Shown in pieces: positions 1 to 5,091 of a stretch of 10,130 bases of DNA. Where the stretch lies: positions 344-10,473 of the forward strand of contig DUZB01000069.1 in assembly GCA_013349725.1 (NCBI GenBank). Reading direction: 5' to 3'. The DNA is from Deltaproteobacteria bacterium (GTDB lineage Bacteria > Desulfobacterota > DSM-4660 > Desulfatiglandales > Desulfatiglandaceae). Both the position numbers and the translations under genes were made by a program. Under the pieces are notes generated by a model. That model saw only the letters and a program-made list of their open reading frames with translations, ran no database searches and had not been told where the DNA came from. How positions within the stretch are numbered: position 1 is the first letter of the stretch; every line of letters begins with the position of its first letter.

Positions 1-467
1 GGAGAAAACCGCAGTTTTACAAAATAGGCATAGATTTCATCCATGGCGGCCACGGCCTCTTCAATCAGGAACATTTTCTCATAGAAAACGCCATCCGGGT
101 CGTCTTTCTTGTCCTGCATGACTCTGGGTGTCTTGAATGTCCTGAAATTCATCCAGGTGGAATCAAGGATGAAGGACCACTGATTGTCGCCGATGCCGAG
201 TTTGACCATGGCCTGGGTAATCCCTTTGCTCTCGGCCAAGGCAAAACGGGCCTCTTTCATGTTCTGGGCTTCCCCCGTGCAGGTGATGGTTTCGACCCCC
301 CTTTCGTTTTCCCCTTGCAGGGTTATCCTGCTATCCAGCCACAGATCCGCTTTTCCCCCTTCAGGAAGGTCGTAGACGCCCTGGTCCGTTTCCGCCCGGA
401 ACCACAACCAGGCTAAAAACTCCCTTCCAAGAAATTCCGTCTTTGTCACTTTTTCCAGTAATTGCAT
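1..467 (-). CDS. RdgC C-terminal-like protein (partial)
   Basis: The gene starts at ATG 467 and runs off the left edge; about 155 residues are visible, with no stop. The start follows the stop of the upstream gene by 2 nt and has a GGAGG ribosome site about 10 nt upstream, inside the end of that gene, so the two are probably translationally coupled. I see no signal peptide or membrane segment. Near the N-terminus is the stretch FLGREFLAWLWFRAE. The last 50 visible residues (DSTWMNFRTFKTPRV, then an acidic DDPDG stretch, then an amphipathic helix ending in YAYFVKLR) follow the same pattern as the C-terminus of proteobacterial RdgC as I remember it. RdgC is a DNA-binding ring protein that limits RecA activity. 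The assignment as a separate RdgC C-terminal half is an inference from this alignment by eye and from the neighbour. Confidence 0.6.
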   Translation of the reverse strand, partial: MQLLEKVTKTEFLGREFLAWLWFRAETDQGVYDLPEGGKADLWLDSRITLQGENERGVETITCTGEAQNMKEARFALAESKGITQAMVKLGIGDNQWSFILDSTWMNFRTFKTPRVMQDKKDDPDGVFYEKMFLIEEAVAAMDEIYAYFVKLRFS

Positions 468-469
468 GT

Positions 470-1093
470 CTATTTTTCCTCCGCAAAATCAGAAGGGGTC
501 AGTTCATCAAGAAGTTCGGGAGATGCTCCTTCTTTCTTTAGAAAACGACTGCCAAGGGTGTAGGGGCAGACCGACTGGAGATGAAAATCGAACGTCTGAA
601 GAAAAAGCTTCGCGAATTCATCGCAGAGTTTGTTGTTGACGCCGCCGAACAGGACAAAACCCGTGGAGTAATTCCAGATCATGTCGTAGGTCCTGGCAAC
701 GGGAATGGCCCTCTTGAGGAGACGCATATTAACGGCTTCCTTGATTTCGGACCGTCTTGTGCGTGAGAGAAAATCCAGGTTCTCTGCCTCTTTAATCCTG
801 TTCTCCGCTTCAAGGCAGTGCTGCGTCAATGCCGTGGGGGGGACTTTTCTTTCGTCAATCCGCAGAGTCATGGCAATGTACGGTTCTTTCAGGAATTCAA
901 GCCCTGAAAATCGGTTATCAAACATATCCATGATGTTTACCCACCCCATGCTGCGTCCTTCCAGTGAGTTTTCGTCCAGATTCCGAAAGAGGTACGGCGA
1001 AATTCTTTCAGACAGGGTTTCCATAAAATTGTTTTCCAGATCGCCTTCCACCATATAGCGGGTAAAGCTTCCGGATCCGGATATAAGGCCCAT
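470..1093 (-). CDS. rdgC: RdgC family protein, N-terminal portion
   Basis: This 207-aa cytoplasmic protein resembles the N-terminal two thirds of RdgC, the ring-shaped double-stranded-DNA-binding protein that restrains RecA-dependent recombination. The visible matches to E. coli RdgC, from memory, run in order. MGWV is at residues 49-52. Next come KVPPTALTQHCLEAENRI (83-100, compare ILPSPVIKQALEAKI) and a basic helical stretch with RRSEIKEAV (113-121). Then LLKRAIPVART (125-135) leads into a DMIWNYSTGFVLFGG strand pair (137-151). A longer start exists at 1114, but I chose ATG 1093 because it has a purine-rich GGAAAGGA site 7 nt upstream. E. coli RdgC is about 303 aa in one chain. Here the chain stops at 470 and a second gene with C-terminal RdgC-like features begins 2 nt later, so the family appears split. 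No convincing promoter was found between 1094 and 1290. Confidence 0.72.
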   Translation of the reverse strand: MGLISGSGSFTRYMVEGDLENNFMETLSERISPYLFRNLDENSLEGRSMGWVNIMDMFDNRFSGLEFLKEPYIAMTLRIDERKVPPTALTQHCLEAENRIKEAENLDFLSRTRRSEIKEAVNMRLLKRAIPVARTYDMIWNYSTGFVLFGGVNNKLCDEFAKLFLQTFDFHLQSVCPYTLGSRFLKKEGASPELLDELTPSDFAEEK

Positions 1094-1290
1094 CAATTTT
1101 TCCTTTCCATGCAATATGTTAAAGTTGTTGATTGTTTTTCGGTCGGCGCCTCTGTAAGGTTGAAATCCAGAGAAACCTGAAAAGAACTCAATTCATCGGA
1201 GGTTCTGGATTATCCTCAAAACAGCGGCGAAGGATACCACGTGCAGCAGGAAAATGGAAGATGGAAATAGTTTATCCACCAAGCTTCATC

Positions 1291-1319
1291 TTGACGCATG
1301 GTTTTATCTCCCCTATACT
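1291..1319 (+). promoter_or_regulatory. Sigma-70 promoter for the ytxH-like operon
   Basis: TTGACG (1291-1296) and TATACT (1314-1319) are separated by exactly 17 bp, a near-consensus housekeeping promoter. Transcription should begin around 1326, giving a leader of about 40 nt before the ATG at 1367. This is the clearest sigma-70-type promoter in the window. Confidence 0.75.
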
Positions 1320-1366
1320 CCTGTCTAATCTTGTCCCTGAACATGAATATGCTAAAGGAGGATGCG

Positions 1367-1765
1367 ATGGCAAACAATGGCGGTGGGTTTGATTTCTTCA
1401 AAGGGGTCCTATTCGGGGGTTTTTTTGGTGTCTTGGCGGGGCTTTTATTTGCGCCCAAAAGCGGGAAGGAAATGAGGGAAGACATTCGAAAATGCTCGCT
1501 GGAATTTAAGGACAATGGCCTGGAGAAGCTGGAAATGGTGCAGAAAAGAGCGGAAGAGATCCTGGTGGAGACCAAAAGACAGCTGGACGAACTGAAAAAA
1601 AACGCGGAATCCGCAGTCAAGGGTCCGGCAGGAGCAGCCGGTTCACAAATCGAAGAAGGAAAAGCGACGATTGTTGAAGAGAAAGGCAGAATAAAAGAGG
1701 CCATAACCGCCGGGGTTACTGCCTACAAAGAAGAAAAATTGAAGAAGAGTGAAAAGCCGGTGTAG
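1367..1765 (+). CDS. YtxH domain-containing membrane protein
   Basis: This 132-aa protein has the YtxH signature: a Gly/Phe-rich transmembrane segment (about residues 12-29) running directly into LLFAPKSGKEMR (26-37). A charged, helical, probably coiled-coil tail rich in Lys and Glu follows. YtxH of Bacillus is classed as a general stress protein, but the molecular role of the family is unknown. The start at 1367 is preceded by AAAGGAGG with a 5-nt spacer; the reading frame is open further upstream to 1298, but that start lacks a ribosome site and lies upstream of the promoter's -10 box. The DUF948-like gene begins 7 nt after the stop. The pairing parallels ytxG/ytxH in Bacillus with the order reversed. 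The protein probably sits in the inner membrane with its long tail in the cytoplasm; that topology is an inference. Confidence 0.85.
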   Translation: MANNGGGFDFFKGVLFGGFFGVLAGLLFAPKSGKEMREDIRKCSLEFKDNGLEKLEMVQKRAEEILVETKRQLDELKKNAESAVKGPAGAAGSQIEEGKATIVEEKGRIKEAITAGVTAYKEEKLKKSEKPV

Positions 1766-1772
1766 GGGGCCT

Positions 1773-2156
1773 ATGGATATTTCAATCAGCGTGACATTCA
1801 TTGCGATCTTCCTGTTCATCATTACGGTTTTCCTCGTTATCTTTCTTATCAAGGCGATCAGGGCCTTTACGGAAGCGCAGAAGTTTATCGAGATGATACG
1901 GCTTCAGACGCCGCCCCTCTTGCATGATGTGACCCAGATTATGGGGGAGGTGCGGTCTACGGTGAAATCCGTCCACAAAGGAGTGGATACGGTAGGGGAG
2001 AGCCTGGTTGATCTGCAGGAAACCACGCGCAACATCAGGGAATTTGAAGCCATGCTCCAGAAGCGCGTTGAACAGCCGCTCCTGGAAATCGTGGCTGTCC
2101 TTTCCGCCCTCGTAAAAGGGGGAAAGGTTTTCTGGCAGCACTTTTTTAATAGATAG
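1773..2156 (+). CDS. DUF948-like membrane protein
   Basis: This 127-aa protein has one strong N-terminal transmembrane helix (residues 6-27, rich in Ile, Phe, Val and Leu). A long helical domain with regularly spaced hydrophobic and charged residues follows (TQIMGEVRSTVKSVHKGVD and on), ending in a short basic and aromatic tail. Size, topology and the repeated V-x3-V/T-x3 helix pattern match DUF948 (YtxG-type) proteins, whose function is unknown. ATG 1773 was chosen because AGGGGG lies just upstream and the membrane helix then starts at once; an earlier ATG at 1749 lies inside the preceding gene. It is cotranscribed with the YtxH-like gene. The two single-pass proteins with cytoplasmic helical tails may form an envelope-associated complex, which is inference. 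Confidence 0.78.
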   Translation: MDISISVTFIAIFLFIITVFLVIFLIKAIRAFTEAQKFIEMIRLQTPPLLHDVTQIMGEVRSTVKSVHKGVDTVGESLVDLQETTRNIREFEAMLQKRVEQPLLEIVAVLSALVKGGKVFWQHFFNR

Positions 2157-2171
2157 AGTCTGTTATTTTAA

Positions 2172-2199
2172 AGTTGACGGTTTCCAGTTGACGGTTTAC
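2172..2199 (+). repeat. 14-bp direct repeat, two copies
   Basis: AGTTGACGGTTT occurs at 2172-2183 and 2186-2197, a 14-bp period, with a degenerate third unit (GGTTGG) following. It lies just after the DUF948-like gene and shows no coding character. Such low-complexity GTTGACGGTT tracts look like drifted microsatellite DNA. Confidence 0.7.
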
Positions 2200-2227
2200 G
2201 GTTGGCCTCATGGAAATCTCAAGGGCC

Positions 2228-2323
2228 GTCATTCCGGGCATGACCGCCGGCTTTTTGGCGGTCATGACCCGGAATCCAGGAACTACGCGCCCAAAACTGG
2301 ATTCCCGCCTTCGCGGGAATGAC
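2228..2323. repeat. Compound palindromic repeat element (REP-like)
   Basis: Three inverted repeats are nested or adjacent. First, an 18/19-bp hairpin with one bulged base has arms 2231-2248 and 2257-2275 (ATTCCGGG...CCCGGAAT). Second, GGAATCCAG (2271-2279) pairs with CTGGATTCC (2297-2305). Third, ATTCCCGC (2301-2308) pairs perfectly with GCGGGAAT (2313-2320). The whole element is bounded by GTCATTCC and GGAATGAC. The core resembles the interspersed repeats found in many bacterial genomes that translate as a run containing FPRRRESS. It lies between convergent genes, so it may also help stop transcription from both sides, although no U-rich tract follows a stem directly. Confidence 0.85.
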
Positions 2324-2357
2324 GAAAACAGAGGTTTTTTGACTTTGCACGGGTTCG

Positions 2358-3986
2358 TCAAAACTGTCTTTCATTTTTTGTTGCGGCCGGGAGGCCATGG
2401 GGGTTCGTACGATATTCTTCGGCGAATTTCAAGAAGTTGACAAGATACGGACTGCTCTGGTTGTAATCATTGACTGCTTCCGCATGAAACTGTTCTGAAT
2501 AAAGCGGCCTTTTGGAGCTCTTCAGGGCCTGGACATAAGATGTGGTTGCGGTGACGTGAAATTCTTCGTATCTGGCATCCTCGAGGAAAAGCGGGCTGAC
2601 GGCCCAACTGTGAATCTCCACCGCCCTGAACGGGTTCGGCAGACCCCGGTAAACAGGGTCGCTGATATACTCCGGCAGAATTTGGACCGGGGCAGGTTTT
2701 TCTCCCCGGTTCAGACGGAACATGGTATCGGCGAACCATCCCATCCAATGAGAGAAACTGATCCCGTGAGCCATCGCGTAAAATTCATGGCCGGCACAGA
2801 TCCCCATCATGGGGATGTCATGAACCTCTCGAATGATTTCAAATTCTCCATAATACTCAAACATGGGCAGGTATTGAAAGTCGGCGTTATTCCCGCTTAA
2901 AATGATTGCCATCGGTTGATTCCTGAGGCTGCGAAGCATTTTCAGCGATACGTTCTGGTGACCAACCGTAACGGTTGCATAACCGTGGCTTTCAACAAAC
3001 CTGGCAAGCTGGGTGTAGGTGAACCCATTCATCTGGTTACCCACAATGAGCACGTAGTTTCCATCGGGCGCCTGTGGAATTTCCGGCTCTCCCTTTACAT
3101 AGGGAATGATCGCGTTCAGCTGGGCCTGCAGCGCGTTCTGGGAATAGATGACGAGACGGTAATACCGGGTATTGACCGGTGTGAAATCGATCCTGTTTCT
3201 ATAGGAGTCATTGTTCCTGATTTCCGTTCCCTGAATATCGGTCCAGTTTCGGGCATCGTTGCTCGATTGCCATACGAAATGGGTCAGCCAGCCGGGCGCC
3301 CGGGATGTCTGTCTGGTCGAAAGCATCCAGAACCGGGTGACGGGCGTTGGCTTGCCCATATCTAAGATGACCCAACTGTGCGTTTCTCCTGCTGCGGGAG
3401 GTGCATTATTCCAGTAGGTGACCTGTCCCAGGTCACTCCAGTCAAGCATATTCTCAGGGGCCTCTCCGCTCGACGCGCTGATGCGGAGAACGGGAGCGCG
3501 TAGAAACCCTGAAAAAGTCCTGGAATTGGTCACATCCACCGTAAACCTGGTTTGAATCCAGTCACTGAAATCGCCTTCAGCGTCAACCGTTTTTGCTCTC
3601 CAGTAGTATGTTCCATCTTTCAGTTCATCTTCAGGTTCCACCTGTTTTTCAGATATGTACCTGCTTTGCTGCTTAATCCCTTCGTAGCGGATCGTTCTGC
3701 CAAGAGGGAATTCAGGATCTGAGGATATTTCAAAAGTCAGGGTGTAAGGTTTCAGCATGCCGTCGGGGTTTCCCACGGAAAGGATAGGCCTCCTGTTGGT
3801 AAGGACCATGTCCAATTGCGGGTTGTTGTCAAAAGCCGGGGGTGAAATGTCATTCTTTTCTCGGACGGCTTCATCATTTATGACGGTTGCCTGATACTGA
3901 TAAAAGGATTTGGAGCAGGATGTAAGACCCGGGAGAGAAGCGATGAAAAAAATGGAGGCAATAAAGATCTTTACACGGTGATCCAT
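2358..3986 (-). CDS. Lipoprotein with F5/8C-like and class-I amidotransferase-like domains
   Basis: This 542-aa protein starts with a lipoprotein signal peptide: basic MDHRVK, a hydrophobic core, then LTSC with the lipidated cysteine at residue 24. It is therefore exported and membrane-anchored. After a linker comes an FN3/Ig-like region (about 65-150; SSDPEF, TYYWRAKTVD, SDW). A discoidin (F5/8 type C)-like beta domain follows (about 165-282; WVILDMG, VTRFWMLSTR, RYYRLVIYS), a fold usually used to bind sugars or surfaces. A class-I glutamine-amidotransferase-like domain occupies about 310-525, with the nucleophile elbow GICAGH (Cys397) and EQFHAE (His501, Glu503), so the Cys-His-Glu triad is complete. 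ATG 3986 has AAGGA 8 nt upstream and starts the signal peptide; the earlier ATG at 4034 would add 16 residues ahead of it and lacks a ribosome site. Substrate unknown. It is the last gene of the ychJ operon. Confidence 0.75.
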   Translation of the reverse strand: MDHRVKIFIASIFFIASLPGLTSCSKSFYQYQATVINDEAVREKNDISPPAFDNNPQLDMVLTNRRPILSVGNPDGMLKPYTLTFEISSDPEFPLGRTIRYEGIKQQSRYISEKQVEPEDELKDGTYYWRAKTVDAEGDFSDWIQTRFTVDVTNSRTFSGFLRAPVLRISASSGEAPENMLDWSDLGQVTYWNNAPPAAGETHSWVILDMGKPTPVTRFWMLSTRQTSRAPGWLTHFVWQSSNDARNWTDIQGTEIRNNDSYRNRIDFTPVNTRYYRLVIYSQNALQAQLNAIIPYVKGEPEIPQAPDGNYVLIVGNQMNGFTYTQLARFVESHGYATVTVGHQNVSLKMLRSLRNQPMAIILSGNNADFQYLPMFEYYGEFEIIREVHDIPMMGICAGHEFYAMAHGISFSHWMGWFADTMFRLNRGEKPAPVQILPEYISDPVYRGLPNPFRAVEIHSWAVSPLFLEDARYEEFHVTATTSYVQALKSSKRPLYSEQFHAEAVNDYNQSSPYLVNFLKFAEEYRTNPHGLPAATKNERQF

Positions 3987-4030
3987 GGATTTATTCCTTA
4001 TACGGAGCTCGTTCAGTGGTTGACGAGCCA

Positions 4031-4346
4031 TCATTTCTTGCTTTTGGTTTTCGCCGCCGCTTTTTTGGGTTTGCTGCTTTTCGCTGCCGCCTTTCCTGCT
4101 TTGCTGTTTTTTGACACCGGTTTTCCTGTCTGGCTGCTTTTCGCCGCAGGTTTCCCGGTTTTGCTGCTTTTCGCGGCTGGTTTTCCAGCTTTGCTACTTT
4201 TGGCCGCTGGTTTTCCTGCCTTGCTGCTTTTGGTTTTTGGCTCTTCCTTCTTCTTATAGTCTCCTATAATGGTTTTTCAATGGGCACACTGAGAAAATGG
4301 GGCATTTTTTGCAACCTACTGCGATTGCCACGGGACATAATGTCAT
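4031..4346 (-). CDS. Small Cys-rich protein with Lys/Ala-rich repeat tail, apparently frameshifted
   Basis: Translation from ATG 4346 (AAAGGAG, 7-nt spacer) gives a 30-residue product ending at TAA 4254. It contains [19 protein letters not shown], with cysteines at residues 4, 12, 15 and 21, a possible metal or redox site. In the +1 frame an open stretch of 81 codons runs from 4276 to TGA 4031 with no ATG, GTG or TTG near its beginning. It encodes [14 protein letters not shown] and then six 10-residue units of the type [10 protein letters not shown], ending in TKSKK. Removing one A from the five-A run (minus strand, 4277-4273) joins the frames into one 104-aa protein. The tail resembles eukaryotic histone H1 C-termini and bacterial H1-like proteins, so nucleic-acid binding is likely. 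The gene begins 13 nt after ychJ stops. Whether the shift is a sequencing error, a mutation or programmed cannot be told here. Confidence 0.75.
4049..4228 (-). repeat. Six tandem 30-bp units encoding [10 protein letters not shown]
   Basis: Six in-frame 30-bp units encode [10 protein letters not shown] twice, then [30 protein letters not shown] and [10 protein letters not shown]. The units drift towards the 3' end of the gene, and synonymous codon differences between copies suggest the repeat is old and kept at the protein level. Confidence 0.9.
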
Positions 4347-4359
4347 CTTATTTCTCCTT

Positions 4360-4848
4360 TCACGCGCTGCAACATTTCTTGTATTTTTTGCCGCTCCCGC
4401 AGGGGCACGGGTCATTGCGTCCGATTTTCGGGCCCTGCCTGATGGATTGCACCGGTTTGGGGGCATGGCCGTCCTTGAAGTACCATTGTCCGTCTTCACG
4501 TGTAAATTCAGCTATTTCATGGTGGTTGAAAGGCGTTTCTTTCTTTCGGTATCGGGCTACAAATTCTACCGTCCCCGTCTGGTCTTCGGGGCCACCGTCT
4601 TCGGTTTTGAGGATCTCCAGGGACTGCCAGTCCAAATTTTTGGCCCAGTCGGCGCCTTCTTCCTTCTTATAGTCTTTCCGCTGAGAAGGATGGAGGGAGT
4701 TGTACAGGTGGTCTAGTTCTTTTTTAACATAGGCCGTGTAGCGGGACCTCATGAGTGCTTCCGGAGTCTCGGCATTCCGGGTTCCTTGAATCACGGGTTC
4801 GCAGCAGTCGGCATAGGGGTTGCCGCTGCCGCAGGGGCATGGTTCCAT
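4360..4848 (-). CDS. ychJ: YchJ family SEC-C motif protein
   Basis: This 162-aa cytoplasmic protein has the complete YchJ (UPF0225) architecture. The N-terminal SEC-C metal-binding motif, CPCGSG...CC, spans residues 4-16 (Cys4, Cys6, Cys15, Cys16). The family signature [11 protein letters not shown] follows (31-41), leading into an NTF2-like middle domain. A second SEC-C motif, [15 protein letters not shown], lies at 146-160. The SEC-C motif binds zinc in SecA; the role of YchJ itself is not established. The start at 4848 has AAGGAG with a 6-nt spacer. The stop at 4360 lies on the ribosome site of the next small gene, so translation of the two is probably linked. All metal ligands are present, and the length is normal for the family. 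Confidence 0.93.
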   Translation of the reverse strand: MEPCPCGSGNPYADCCEPVIQGTRNAETPEALMRSRYTAYVKKELDHLYNSLHPSQRKDYKKEEGADWAKNLDWQSLEILKTEDGGPEDQTGTVEFVARYRKKETPFNHHEIAEFTREDGQWYFKDGHAPKPVQSIRQGPKIGRNDPCPCGSGKKYKKCCSA

Positions 4849-4900
4849 AGAGTTCTCCTTATGAATTTAAATTGAATCCTATCATAAAAATACATTTTTG

Positions 4901-4927
4901 ACCACGAATCTCACGAATTATACGAAT
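4901..4927. repeat. Three 9-bp direct repeats, nnnACGAAT
   Basis: ACCACGAAT, CTCACGAAT and TATACGAAT follow one another without gaps upstream of ychJ. They form a short tandem array with a fixed ACGAAT core. Similar CACGAAT-type degenerate repeats are scattered through many bacterial genomes. On the minus strand it includes TATAAT (revcomp of 4918-4923), but no acceptable -35 box lies 16-18 bp upstream of that, so I do not call a promoter. Confidence 0.6.
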
Positions 4928-4968
4928 AGATAAAAAGCCTTCTCTTTTGTGAAGGAGGATTTCAGTGG

Positions 4969-5053
4969 TGTAGGTTGGGGAGAGGTACGAACCCCAACGT
5001 TTTCAGGTTCATCGTCGTTATGTGTTGGGGTTCATGCTTCACCCCAACCTACA
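4969..5053. repeat. REP-like nested inverted repeat (TGTAGGTTGGGG)
   Basis: TGTAGGTTGGGG (4969-4980) pairs perfectly with CCCCAACCTACA (5042-5053). Inside it GAACCCCAAC (4989-4998) pairs with GTTGGGGTTC (5024-5033). The two halves are themselves imperfect inverted copies, as in two REP units facing each other. GTAGGTTGGG-type palindromes are abundant mobile repeats in many bacteria and are often linked to RAYT transposases; no transposase is visible here. The element sits between the end of the 606-aa gene and the ychJ operon, where it could act as a boundary or terminator. Confidence 0.85.
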
Positions 5054-5067
5054 GTCTGGGGTAAATG

Positions 5068-5088
5068 TTCCGCATTCCGCATTCCGAA
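5068..5088. repeat. Three 7-bp tandem repeats, TTCCGCA
   Basis: TTCCGCA, TTCCGCA and TTCCGAA lie head to tail just beyond the stop of the 606-aa gene. The run adjoins the REP-like element and resembles the CATTCCGAATTC motifs at 7873-7899, so both may come from one family of decayed repeats. Confidence 0.55.
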
Positions 5089-5091
5089 ATG

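Noticed and set aside
2228..2323. A CRISPR array or factor-independent terminator
   Set aside because: There are no regularly spaced identical repeats with unique spacers, and neither stem is followed directly by a T-run.
2146..2361. Minus-strand 71-codon frame containing FPRRRESS
   Set aside because: This is the usual translation of the interspersed ATTCCCGC repeat, not a gene.
3987..4034. Longer start (ATG 4034) for the lipoprotein, overlapping the stop of the basic tail in an ATGA
   Set aside because: It has no ribosome site and would put 16 residues in front of a textbook lipoprotein signal peptide. ATG 3986 has AAGGA at good spacing.
3978..4259. Plus-strand 93-codon Leu/Phe-rich repetitive reading frame that looks like a membrane protein
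   Set aside because: It is the antisense of the Lys/Ala repeat tail: Lys and Ala codons read backwards give Phe, Leu and Gly/Ala. The plus-strand frame also overlaps the start of the lipoprotein gene and has no ribosome site.
4273..4279. G-AAA-AAC as a -1 programmed frameshift site
   Set aside because: A -1 shift here leads to a TAG stop within a few codons. The repeat tail needs a +1 (or -2) shift, so the classic -1 slippery heptamer does not explain the overlap.
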